Assembly (NCBI RefSeq): GCF_034058155.1
Contig: NZ_CP139148.1
Span: forward strand, 4,980,593 to 5,044,592
DNA from: Flavobacterium sp. KACC 22761
Lineage (GTDB): Bacteria > Bacteroidota > Bacteroidia > Flavobacteriales > Flavobacteriaceae
DNA length: 64,000 nucleotides
Reading direction: 5' to 3'
The first letter of the stretch is position 1. Every line of letters starts with the position of its first letter. The notes under the pieces were generated by a model. The model saw only the letters and a list, made by a program, of their open reading frames with translations. It was not told where the DNA came from and did no database searches. Below, piece by piece: positions 9,001 through 16,714 of this stretch. Position numbers and translations under genes: made by a program.

Positions 9001-9164
9001 TGAAATTCTACGTTTCAGCCGAAAACTTAATTACATGGACAAAATACACTGGTTATGATCCAGAGGTAAGTTCATACGAACAAAACAACTTATATCCGGG
9101 AATTGATTTTGGTTCTTATCCAAACTCCAAAACATTCATTTCGGGCTTAAATGTAACTTTCTAA
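6033..9164 (+). CDS. SusC/RagA-type TonB-dependent outer-membrane transporter
   Basis: I start at the ATG at 6033 (1043 residues), which gives a signal peptide MKNNLKIYSILFLLLLTAG ending near INAQ; an upstream in-frame TTG at 5979 would spoil this signal. After the signal comes a carboxypeptidase-D-like domain (about residues 30-105). The SusC signature VVVGYGSQKRKDITGSV follows, then a plug domain with LYVLDGVLI and AIYGSRGANGVVIITTKK, and a 22-strand-type barrel ending GLNVTF. SusC proteins import ligands captured by a surface SusD lipoprotein. With susD and three sulfatases downstream, the ligand is likely a sulfated organic compound; that is inference. Confidence 0.93.
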   Translation: MKNNLKIYSILFLLLLTAGINAQNTTPLIQSKLDGTVVDAITNQPIIGASVVIKGTTHGVQTDAEGKFYFQTGQKFPYTLIVSYIGYKKAEVVVDKNPVIINLKEERQELDELVVVGYGSQKRKDITGSVASVPKANLSQVTSSADNLLRGAIPGVVVTQSSGRPGASSSVRIRGGNSITAGNEPLYVLDGVLIYNDNNNGTAGVAYAGASVNVLSTINPADIESIEVLKDASATAIYGSRGANGVVIITTKKGTKGQDNISYQGYFGFQNVSKKLNLMDASQWASLRNDVQASIGQAPSFTPAQIEAFKTSGSYDWQDAVFRTAAPIQNHQLTFSGGDDRSRYTISAGYFDQDGIVIATDFKRISLRANYERNYSQKFKFGVNANYTNSIANGIGTNGGSSAGRQPNPLVVALYQPPVVPIKNDDGSYNLTNNPYATATNGIIPNPINDLENTTNETKINRILTSLFGEYKFNKELTAKVAVSGDVIDTKQNYYAPSTTTTGAGTKGLASVGDRRVSSVLNENTLNYNTNFGDNHKFSALAGYTLQYTEGEVVNAGAQYFVNDANTYNALQDGVPVKPYSEAFESVLKSWLARVNYSYKGKYNFTLSGRADGSSRFGSESLWGYFPSAGFSWNITDEEFANNIKGVTEAKLRLTAGTTGNQEIGNYLSLASMGSVNYAFGGTLATGLAPTRLGNPDLRWEKTNQYNVGLDLALLDRKINFVFDVYYKKTKDLLINVPVPLTSGYATVLQNIGGVENKGLEIGLITENIKTENFSWNSNIVFSTNKNKVTAIGNGVDQFFPVVPNGSLLQQQPVIVKVGLPLGTFWGYRTNGIFQTQEEINTQPKINSLANTKVGDRKYVDTNGDGVITALDKGNLGTSQPKFVGSFSNTISYNDFDLNFSFQGAYGGKVFNALNQQLEISTLGTNAAETLVDRWTPTNPSNEIPRASSSPLGIVSERYVEDASFLRLKLITLGYTLPKSVSKKLGTKSVKFYVSAENLITWTKYTGYDPEVSSYEQNNLYPGIDFGSYPNSKTFISGLNVTF

Positions 9165-9179
9165 GTAAAAAAATATACA

Positions 9180-10652
9180 ATGAAAAAGATTATTATACCA
9201 TTCCTACTTAGTGCCACACTTTTTGTGTCGTGCACAGATTTAGAGGTAACACCAACCTCTTTTGTAACCGAAGACAATTATTTTAAAACGCAGGATGATG
9301 CTACTGCAAGTGTAACAGCAGTATATGCTTCCTTAAGTTTAGATCCGGGAGAACAAAGCTTATTCGGGCGAAATTTATATTTCTTGACTGATATGGCTAC
9401 AGATTATGCTGCAGCAGGAGTTTCAGCAACAAATCCTCAAGTTAGAGCATTGAGCAGTTTGACACACGATGCGACTTCAGATCGTGTTCAAGTAGCTTGG
9501 AGACAAATCTATGCTGGAATAAACAGAGCAAATGTTTCGATTGATAATATTCCAAAAGTAGCTGGAACTGAAGCAGTAAAAACAAGATTGATCAACGAAG
9601 CCAAATTTATTAGAGCATTATTGTATTTTCAGGCTGTTCGTCTTTGGGGAGGCGTTCCAATTGTTTTGCACGAGCCAACTTCTATTGAGCTAGAAAGCTT
9701 AAAATCAAAAAGAAGAACTGTAGAGGACGTTTATGCGCAGATTATTTCAGATTTGAAAGATGCCGAAAATCTTCCAAAAACGTATCCTGCAACAGATGCT
9801 GGACGTGCAACTTCTGGCGCTGCAAAAGCTATTCTGGCAAAAGTTTACTTGACAAGAAAAGACTGGCCAAATGCCATTGCAAAATCGAGAGAAGTTATTG
9901 ATGGCGGATACGGATATGCTTTATTTGAGAATTTCCAAGATATTTTCACTAAAACAAAAAAGAACGGAAAAGAGCACATTTTTTCTGTTCAGTTTGAACC
10001 AAATCAAGCCGGGAACGGATCAAGCGGAAGCACATTTCAAGCGACTTCATTTACCGGATTTACTGCTACTGAACCTGCAGATATCATTTCAGACGTAGCA
10101 TTATTTTATGACATTTATGCTCCTGGAGATACACGAAGAGATGTAAGTTATGCTAAACAATTATTAAATCCGGCAACTGGAACGCTTTATACTTTTCCGA
10201 AACCAATTTTCAAAAAGTATTTAGATCTAACAAACTTGGCAACTCCGGCAAACGTAGCCATAAACTTTCCGGTTATTCGTTATGCCGACATTTTATTGTC
10301 TTTGGCAGAAGCCATAAACGAACAAGGCGGACCAACTGCAGAAGCTTACGAATTAATCAATCAAGTAAGAAGAAGAGCTTTTGCAAAACCAATAACAACT
10401 CCAGATCCAACCGTAGATTTAGTTGGATTGACGCAAACGACTTTCAGAGCAGCAATTCAGGAAGAACGCAAAAAAGAATTTGTTCAGGAAGGACAGCGCT
10501 GGTATGATTTAGTAAGATGGGGAACTTTGGTTACAGAGGTAAAAAAAGTAACGGCTAAAAACACAGTTTCAGAAAAAAATAATCTGTATCCGATTCCGCA
10601 GAGCGAAAGAAATATTGATCCAGTTGGCTTGCCACAAAATCCTGGATATTAA
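9180..10652 (+). CDS. RagB/SusD-family surface lipoprotein
   Basis: The 490-residue protein starts with a lipoprotein signal (MKKIIIPFLLSATLFVSC) whose Cys19 would be lipidated. The body has SusD features: AKFIRALLYFQAVRLWGGVP near residue 142, an internal TPR-like region, and the C-terminal IQEERKKEFVQEGQRWYDLVRWG with the final YPIPQSE...NPGY. It lies 15 bases after susC and forms the lid of the transporter. Its binding preference cannot be read from the sequence. Confidence 0.93.
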   Translation: MKKIIIPFLLSATLFVSCTDLEVTPTSFVTEDNYFKTQDDATASVTAVYASLSLDPGEQSLFGRNLYFLTDMATDYAAAGVSATNPQVRALSSLTHDATSDRVQVAWRQIYAGINRANVSIDNIPKVAGTEAVKTRLINEAKFIRALLYFQAVRLWGGVPIVLHEPTSIELESLKSKRRTVEDVYAQIISDLKDAENLPKTYPATDAGRATSGAAKAILAKVYLTRKDWPNAIAKSREVIDGGYGYALFENFQDIFTKTKKNGKEHIFSVQFEPNQAGNGSSGSTFQATSFTGFTATEPADIISDVALFYDIYAPGDTRRDVSYAKQLLNPATGTLYTFPKPIFKKYLDLTNLATPANVAINFPVIRYADILLSLAEAINEQGGPTAEAYELINQVRRRAFAKPITTPDPTVDLVGLTQTTFRAAIQEERKKEFVQEGQRWYDLVRWGTLVTEVKKVTAKNTVSEKNNLYPIPQSERNIDPVGLPQNPGY

Positions 10653-10681
10653 TTAAAACCTTAACTAATAAACTATAAAAA

Positions 10682-12598
10682 ATGAAAAATTTTAATTTTA
10701 ATACTGCTTTCAAAAGTCCTAAAAAAGGGCTTTTGATTACAGCTTTCCTAGTGGCACAATTAGGAATAGCGCAAGATAACCAAGAATTTAAAGGAACAAT
10801 CGGAAAAACGTTAGCCGATTCAAAAGAATATTGGCCAGAACCCGTAACTGCTCCAAAAGGTGCTCCAAATATTGTTTGGATTTTACTAGACGATGTTGGA
10901 TTTGGAGCTTCTAGTGCTTTTGGAGGTTTAATCAATACGCCTACTTTTGAAAACTTAGCCAATAATGGTTTACGTTATACCAATTTTCACACTACCGCAA
11001 TTTGTGCTCCAACGCGCGCCGCTTTATTAACGGGAAGAAACTCAGGAAGAGTTCACGTAAGTGGCTTTTCGCATACTATTTTATCGGCAGGATTTCCTGG
11101 TTGGGACGGAAGAATTCCATCAGATAAAGGAACAATCGCTGAGATTTTACGTGACAACGGCTATAACACTTTTGCAGTTGGAAAATACGGCGTTACGCCA
11201 GATGAAGAAGCTTCAGATGCTGGACCTTTCGACAGATGGCCAACTGGAAAAGGTTTCGATCATTTCTACGGATTCTTAGGTTCTCAAACCGATCAATACA
11301 ATCCTGATCTGGTAGAAGATCAAGTTCATATAAAACCAGACGGACGTCATTTGAATGAATTGATTACAGATAAAGCCATAAGCTATATTCAAAAACAGCA
11401 AAAAGCAGCGCCAGGAAAACCATTCTTTTTGTACTATGCACCGGGCGCAGCGCACGCACCTCATCAGGTTGCTACTAAATGGAGCGATCCTTATAGAGGA
11501 AAATTTGATAAAGGCTGGGATGCTTACCGCGAAGAAGTTATTGCGAACCAAAAAAAATTGGGTGTAATTCCTGCTAATGCAGTTTTGCCAGAGCGCAATC
11601 CTTTGATAACAGACTGGAAAAAATTATCTCCAGATCAGAAAAAAGTGTACGCGAGATTTATGGAAGTTTACGCAGGATTCCTGACTTATACTGATTATGA
11701 AGTTGGACGCGTTGTAAATTATCTAAAAGAAAGCGGACAGCTAGATAATACCTTAATTTTTGTTGCCATTGGAGATAACGGAGCTAGTAAAGAAGGAACG
11801 ACAGAAGGAACAATCAACCAAAGTTTGTTTTCTCAAGGAGTATCTGACGAGGAAAATTTGAAGAAAAACTTAGCTAATATCGACGAAATTGGAACTCCAA
11901 AAGGTTTAAATACAAATTATCCTTTAGGATGGGCTCAAGCAACAAACGTTCCGTTCAAAAACTGGAAACAAGACGCTCAATCTGAAGGAGGAACTCACAA
12001 TCCGTTGATTGTATTTTATCCAAACGGAATTAAAGACAAAGGTGGTATCAGAAATCAATACAGCCATGTAAACGATTTACTTCCAACGACATTGGATATT
12101 GTGGGAATCAAAGCTCCAGAATACATCAAAGGAATTAAACAAGATATTATTCAGGGATCATCATTCAAAGCTTCTTTGGATAATCCAAAAGCAGAATCAT
12201 TGCATAAAGTTCAATATTACTACATCTTTGGAAACAGAGCGATTTACAAAGATGGATGGAAAGCTGGAGCGGCACATTTACCAGATTCTTTTGCAGTGAA
12301 AAAATCGTTAGGAAGCAACCAAAAACCAGCCGAAAGCAATTTTGATGCTGATGTTTGGGAACTTTACAATCTAAATGAAGATTTTAACGAACGTAATAAT
12401 CTTGCTGCGAAGTATCCTGAAAAATTAGCGGAGCTTAAAAAACTATTTGATGAACAAGCCAAAGAAAACAATGTTTACCCATTAATCGACTGGCAAGATG
12501 TTTACAATAGAAGAATCCACAATACTGGAGCTGACAAAAACAAAACCCTTTCAGACTTAATCAAACAGGCTACAAAACCTGGAGGAAGTTCAAATTAA
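10682..12598 (+). CDS. Type I sulfatase (arylsulfatase-like), sulfatase 1
   Basis: The 638-residue protein has an N-terminal export signal ending near LGIAQ and the sulfatase metal-binding start NIVWILLDDVGFG. The activation motif CAPTRAALLTGRN contains Cys108, the residue converted to formylglycine. A second metal-site segment, FVAIGDNGA, follows. It would hydrolyse sulfate esters, probably in the periplasm. It follows susD by 29 bases. The long insertion after the active site resembles arylsulfatases of about 60-70 kDa. No formylglycine-generating enzyme is visible in the window, so activation must come from elsewhere. Confidence 0.9.
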   Translation: MKNFNFNTAFKSPKKGLLITAFLVAQLGIAQDNQEFKGTIGKTLADSKEYWPEPVTAPKGAPNIVWILLDDVGFGASSAFGGLINTPTFENLANNGLRYTNFHTTAICAPTRAALLTGRNSGRVHVSGFSHTILSAGFPGWDGRIPSDKGTIAEILRDNGYNTFAVGKYGVTPDEEASDAGPFDRWPTGKGFDHFYGFLGSQTDQYNPDLVEDQVHIKPDGRHLNELITDKAISYIQKQQKAAPGKPFFLYYAPGAAHAPHQVATKWSDPYRGKFDKGWDAYREEVIANQKKLGVIPANAVLPERNPLITDWKKLSPDQKKVYARFMEVYAGFLTYTDYEVGRVVNYLKESGQLDNTLIFVAIGDNGASKEGTTEGTINQSLFSQGVSDEENLKKNLANIDEIGTPKGLNTNYPLGWAQATNVPFKNWKQDAQSEGGTHNPLIVFYPNGIKDKGGIRNQYSHVNDLLPTTLDIVGIKAPEYIKGIKQDIIQGSSFKASLDNPKAESLHKVQYYYIFGNRAIYKDGWKAGAAHLPDSFAVKKSLGSNQKPAESNFDADVWELYNLNEDFNERNNLAAKYPEKLAELKKLFDEQAKENNVYPLIDWQDVYNRRIHNTGADKNKTLSDLIKQATKPGGSSN

Positions 12599-12678
12599 GT
12601 ATCGTCAACCTTACTAAATAAATTATCAGAGCTGTTAAGCAAATTAATGGCTCTGGTATTAAATCATAAATATAAATT

Positions 12679-12710
12679 CTACTAAATCCATAGAATTAGG
12701 ATTATTTATT
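12679..12710 (+). promoter_or_regulatory. Possible degenerate third copy of the leader box
   Basis: The segment CTACTAAATCCATAGAATTA resembles the complement of the box at 5534-5562 (CTACTAATCCTATAGA). It lies 149 bases downstream of sulfatase 1 and ahead of the small membrane peptide. The match is partial and may be coincidental. Confidence 0.3.
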
Positions 12711-12747
12711 TTATTTTTACAACTACAACACTCTAAATCAAAAAGAT

Positions 12748-12867
12748 ATGAAACGAGTAGATTACGAAATCATCGGAAAAAAAATCATCGTAGGCGCGAT
12801 TGTTTTTTTAGTGCCGCTATTTATTCTGGCGGGAGGTTTAGCATTAATTAATCAATTTTTAAAATAA
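12748..12867 (+). CDS. Small single-pass membrane peptide, 39 residues
   Basis: The frame runs from ATG 12748 to TAA 12867 and encodes MKRVDYEIIGKKIIVGAIVF followed by LVPLFILAGGLALI and a short polar tail. It has one clear membrane helix with a positively charged N-terminus. It ends six bases before the hydroxylase-like gene, so the two are probably co-translated. I do not recognise the family; a role as a small partner of the membrane hydroxylase is a reasonable guess only. Confidence 0.6.
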   Translation: MKRVDYEIIGKKIIVGAIVFLVPLFILAGGLALINQFLK

Positions 12868-12873
12868 GAAATC

Positions 12874-13926
12874 ATGGCAATAGTTCAAAGAGAAAAACTG
12901 ACAAGAGATTTGCTAATAAGTCTTTTTATATATTCATTGCCGGTAGTGGCAATTTTCCTTTATTTCAAATTAAGCAACAATTTGGTAAGCGAGTCGCATA
13001 TTTCGCTTCCTGCTTTTTTAGAATTCTTAAAACCTGCTTTCGAGAACATCAGAACTTGGGGTCTAACGGTTTTTATGTTGGTTTTAGGAGTTATCGAATT
13101 TGCAGCAGGTTTATACGATGACGAATGGACTGGCGAAGAACGCAAAATAGATATCGTTTGTTTTCTTGCTCCAAAATTGCTTTTGCCACCAGTAATTGCA
13201 TTTTTCAGCTTGACCGCTTTGCCATATTTGATTCCGAATTTGGCTAATTCACTTTCTTGGGTTCCATTCTGGGGAGGATTTTTCCTGATCGCCATTGCCG
13301 ATGATTTGACGCAATATTGGTACCATAGATTACATCACCAAGTTCCGTTTTTATGGCGTTTTCACAGAACACACCATTCGGCACCATACATGGGAATGGC
13401 GATGGCTTCTAGACAAAACTTTATTTACACTGTTCTCTTTTCTCAAATTTATTTGACTGCAACTTTGACTTATTTAGGTTTAGGATTACCAGCTTTGTTT
13501 GTTTTGGTGATCAAAAGTTTCATCACTTTGGGAGCGCATTCAAGCATTGCTTGGGACAAACCATTTTATAAATACAAAGTTTTGCATCCAATTGCATGGG
13601 TTTTAGAACGTTTGATTTCTACTCCAGCAACGCATCACGCACATCATGCAGATACAAGCGGAGACGGCGTTGGACACTTTAAAGGAAACTTCGGGAATAT
13701 GTTTTTCATTTGGGACGTCATCTTCGGAACTGGATTAATCACTCGCAAATTCCCAGAATCGTACGGAACAAAATCATACAAACAAGAAGAATGGTACGCA
13801 CAATTTTTATGGCCAATTTTCAAATCGAAAAAAGAAGGAAGTTCTCTTGCTGAAGGTGTTTTATCACTTCCATCAAAACCAAAAGTTGTTGAAGAAACTC
13901 CTGCTCCAGTGTTAGAGCAAGTTTAA
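12874..13926 (+). CDS. Sterol desaturase / fatty acid hydroxylase superfamily membrane protein
   Basis: This 350-residue protein has several membrane segments and the histidine clusters of the non-haem di-iron superfamily: WYHRLHH and RFHRTHHS near residues 150-170, and ATHHAHHAD near 250. These ligate two irons used to hydroxylate or desaturate lipid chains. The gene lies between two sulfatases and beside a TonB transporter. It might process a sulfated lipid or sterol, or a sulfonolipid of the cell envelope; neither is proven. The C-terminal tail is rich in Pro, Val and Glu. Confidence 0.85.
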   Translation: MAIVQREKLTRDLLISLFIYSLPVVAIFLYFKLSNNLVSESHISLPAFLEFLKPAFENIRTWGLTVFMLVLGVIEFAAGLYDDEWTGEERKIDIVCFLAPKLLLPPVIAFFSLTALPYLIPNLANSLSWVPFWGGFFLIAIADDLTQYWYHRLHHQVPFLWRFHRTHHSAPYMGMAMASRQNFIYTVLFSQIYLTATLTYLGLGLPALFVLVIKSFITLGAHSSIAWDKPFYKYKVLHPIAWVLERLISTPATHHAHHADTSGDGVGHFKGNFGNMFFIWDVIFGTGLITRKFPESYGTKSYKQEEWYAQFLWPIFKSKKEGSSLAEGVLSLPSKPKVVEETPAPVLEQV

Positions 13927-13938
13927 TCTATAAAGACG

Positions 13939-14655
13939 ATGAAAAACTCAACTTTCAAAAATAGTTTGACAGCAATTGTATTGTTACTTGCAATTGCTGT
14001 TTTTTCGCAGAATAAAAGCGAAAATACGTTGACTTTAGATTCTTTTTATTCGAAAATCCAAAGCCAAAAAAATCCGCAGATTATTGATGCTAGAGGCCCT
14101 GATGAATTTGCTTTGAATCATATTATTGGAGCGGTAAATTTCAATTTGGAATCTAAAGATTATGCAAAGCAAGTTGCAAAATTAGACAAGGCAAAACCGG
14201 TTTTTATTTATTCCATTGGAGCGGGAAGAAGTGTTCAATTGCAAAATGAATTGCTTAAAAATGGTTTCTCTGAAGCATATAGTTTAGAAGGTGGCATTGC
14301 AAATTGGATTGGTGGCGGAAAACCTTATTTTGCCAATTCCAAAAGCAAATTGACTCTGGCAGAATACAACAAAATCATTTCTGACAACAAAACGGTTTTG
14401 GTGGATATTGGCTCTATTTATTGCGGTGCATGCAAAAAAGTAAAACCGATTCTCGAAACCATAAAAGCTCAATACGGAAGCAACTTGAAAATAGTTGAAA
14501 TTGATTTGGAAGACAATACACAAGTCATTGCAGATTTGAAAACGATTAAAGTTTTTCCAACCTTAATTTTATATCAAAATGGAAAAATCATTCTTAAAAA
14601 AGAAGGTTCTGAAAATTTGAAAAATGAGGTTGACTTAGCTCTAGCTTCTAAATGA
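13939..14655 (+). CDS. Exported rhodanese-thioredoxin fusion with Ser in place of the rhodanese catalytic Cys
   Basis: The 238-residue protein has a signal peptide (ends near AVFSQ), a rhodanese domain at about 30-130 (IDARGPDEFALNHIIGAVNF) and a thioredoxin-like domain from about 135. The rhodanese loop normally reads CxxGxR, but here codon TCC gives YSIGAGRS, so the sulfur-accepting Cys is Ser. The thioredoxin domain keeps a CxxC motif in YCGACKKVKP. The fused protein is therefore probably redox-active but not a sulfurtransferase. It starts 12 bases after the hydroxylase-like gene. Confidence 0.85.
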   Translation: MKNSTFKNSLTAIVLLLAIAVFSQNKSENTLTLDSFYSKIQSQKNPQIIDARGPDEFALNHIIGAVNFNLESKDYAKQVAKLDKAKPVFIYSIGAGRSVQLQNELLKNGFSEAYSLEGGIANWIGGGKPYFANSKSKLTLAEYNKIISDNKTVLVDIGSIYCGACKKVKPILETIKAQYGSNLKIVEIDLEDNTQVIADLKTIKVFPTLILYQNGKIILKKEGSENLKNEVDLALASK

Positions 14656-14663
14656 AACCAAAG

Positions 14664-14842
14664 TTTGTCAGGCTGAGCGAAGTCGAAGCCCGCGCAAGTA
14701 ACTCTGTAACGAAAATCCAATCTTTGTAGAGCTTCTTGCGGTCCTTCGACTTCGCTCAGGATGACAAAAACGTATTTATCCTACTTTATTGATACGTTCA
14801 AAAAATGAGAAAGATGCACTGCCGTGCATCTCTACAATAAAA
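14664..14842. repeat. Intergenic repeat cluster before sulfatase 2
   Basis: An inverted pair (CTGAGCGAAGTCGAAG at 14673-14688 and its complement within 14743-14768) is followed by a palindromic GATGCACTGCCGTGCATC element ending in TCTACAATAAAAT. Relatives of the latter occur at 42977-42998, 43047-43070 and 45439-45459. Confidence 0.75.
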
Positions 14843-14869
14843 TCTTTGTCTAAAACAACTCACCAAAAC

Positions 14870-16486
14870 ATGGCAACCTATAAAAAAATAACCAAGATTG
14901 TTATACCCATTTTAATTGTTCTTTTTCTATTGGCATTATTCCTATTCTGGCCAATAAACACTGACGGAACTTTAATAAAATCAGATGAAAAACTTCTTGA
15001 AGGAAAAAGAGAATTTTTAGCTCAAAAAGATACCTCAACTTCTCAAAAAAAGCCAAATATTATTATTCTCCTTGCTGATGATTTAGGCAAATATGATATT
15101 TCATTATACGGAGCAAAAGAAGTTCCAACGCCTCAAATTGATTCATTTGCCGCTTCTGGAGTTACTTTTACAGATGGTTACGTTTCGGCTTCTATTTGTT
15201 CGCCGTCGCGCGCAGGATTGCTTACGGGACGTTATCAAGAACGTTTTGGACATGAATATCAGCCCGGCGATCGTTATCCAAAAAATAACTTGGAATATTA
15301 TGGTTTCAAATATTTGATAAATACTGACGGTTGGCGATTAAATCCGAAAATCAACTATCCAAATGAAGCGTCTATAGCCACGCAAGGTTTGCCACAATCT
15401 GAAATCACTTTTGCTGATTTGGCGAAAAAACAAGGTTACAACACCGCGATAATCGGGAAATGGCATTTGGGTCACAACAAAGGATTTTTCCCTTTAGACC
15501 GAGGTTTCGATTATCATTACGGATTTTATCAGGCATTTTCATTATATGTTCCCGAAGATGATAATCCGGATATCATCAATCATCATCATAAAGATTTTAC
15601 CGATAAAACAATTTGGGGAAATGGACGTGTCGGAATTGGACAAATTCGTCGCGATACCACTATTATTCAGGAAAAAGCCTATTTGACCGAAAAATTTGCT
15701 GATGAAGCTGAAGCTTTTATCGACAAAAATAAAAACAAACCTTTTTTGCTTTACGTTCCGTTTAATGCGCCACATACGCCATTTCAGGTTCGTAAAAAAT
15801 ATTACGATCGTTTCCCAAATGTAAAAGACGAAAACAAACGTGTGTATTATGCGATGATCAGCGCGCTTGATGATGCGATTGGAAGAATCAGAGCAAAAGT
15901 TAAAAAAGAAGGTTTAGAAGAAAACACGTTAATCATTTTTGCCAGCGACAACGGTGGCGCCGATTATACTTTTGCAACGACAAATGCGCCATTAAAAGGC
16001 GGTAAATTTTCGCATTTTGAAGGGGGAATCAATGTTCCGTTTGCACTTTCGTGGAAAGGAAAAATTAAACCGCATACCGTTTATAAAACTCCTGTAAGTT
16101 CTCTTGATATTTTTAGCACGATTGCCTCAGTTACGGGTTCTGGCTTGCCAAAAGATCGCGTTTATGATGGCGTTGATTTGATTGAAGTAGTAAACAATAA
16201 TAAAGAAGCGCACAAAAATTTATATTGGCGTTCTGGCGATGCAAAAGCAATCAGAAGCGGAAATTGGAAATTGATTGTAAGCGGAAAAACTCATGAAACC
16301 TGGCTTTATGATTTATCAAAAGACAAATCTGAAACGACAGATTTAGCTTCAAAAAACCCAGAAAAAGTAAAAGAATTGCAGACTGCGCTTCAAAATTGGG
16401 AAAAAGGTTTAATCAAACCGCTTTGGCCTAATTTGACTTATTATGAATTCGATTTTGGAAAACAAAAATACTTTGTGGATTTGTAA
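14870..16486 (+). CDS. Type I sulfatase, membrane-anchored, sulfatase 2
   Basis: I start at ATG 14870 (538 residues); an upstream in-frame ATG at 14789 lies in repeat DNA. Residues 10-29 form a strong hydrophobic helix without a clear cleavage site, so the enzyme may be anchored. The metal-binding start is NIIILLADDLGKYD and the activation motif is CSPSRAGLLTGRY with Cys110 as the formylglycine precursor. FASDNGGADY forms part of the metal site. The enzyme would cleave sulfate esters in the periplasm. It differs clearly from sulfatases 1 and 3 in the active-site motif (CSPSR rather than CAPTR). Confidence 0.9.
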   Translation: MATYKKITKIVIPILIVLFLLALFLFWPINTDGTLIKSDEKLLEGKREFLAQKDTSTSQKKPNIIILLADDLGKYDISLYGAKEVPTPQIDSFAASGVTFTDGYVSASICSPSRAGLLTGRYQERFGHEYQPGDRYPKNNLEYYGFKYLINTDGWRLNPKINYPNEASIATQGLPQSEITFADLAKKQGYNTAIIGKWHLGHNKGFFPLDRGFDYHYGFYQAFSLYVPEDDNPDIINHHHKDFTDKTIWGNGRVGIGQIRRDTTIIQEKAYLTEKFADEAEAFIDKNKNKPFLLYVPFNAPHTPFQVRKKYYDRFPNVKDENKRVYYAMISALDDAIGRIRAKVKKEGLEENTLIIFASDNGGADYTFATTNAPLKGGKFSHFEGGINVPFALSWKGKIKPHTVYKTPVSSLDIFSTIASVTGSGLPKDRVYDGVDLIEVVNNNKEAHKNLYWRSGDAKAIRSGNWKLIVSGKTHETWLYDLSKDKSETTDLASKNPEKVKELQTALQNWEKGLIKPLWPNLTYYEFDFGKQKYFVDL

Positions 16487-16500
16487 TTATAACTTTTTAC

Positions 16501-16674
16501 AAACCCGACAGGTTTTAAAAACCTGTCGGGTTTAGCGCACCTATCCAAAAATTAATTGCCTCCAGCTTTAGCTGGAGGTTTAAAATTTGAAGTGCAAAAG
16601 GCTTTAGCCAAACTTTTTATTTGGCTAAAGCCTTTTCTATTCGCAAATCAGTTACCTCCAGCTGAAGCTGGAGG
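16501..16674. repeat. Cluster of palindromic intergenic repeats
   Basis: Three kinds of palindrome follow sulfatase 2. The first is AACCCGACAGGTT with its complement (16501-16533). The second is CCTCCAGC...GCTGGAGG, present at 16559-16578 and 16655-16674. The third is a long hairpin with arms AAAAGGCTTTAGCCAAA (16596-16612) and its exact complement (16620-16636), which could act as a terminator. Confidence 0.8.
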
Positions 16675-16714
16675 CAATTGAAATAAAATTTTAGAATAAT
16701 CAAATTAAAAATAA

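Noticed and set aside
12960..13295. Minus-strand 111-codon frame
   Set aside because: It lies antisense to the hydroxylase-like gene, whose histidine boxes establish the plus frame.
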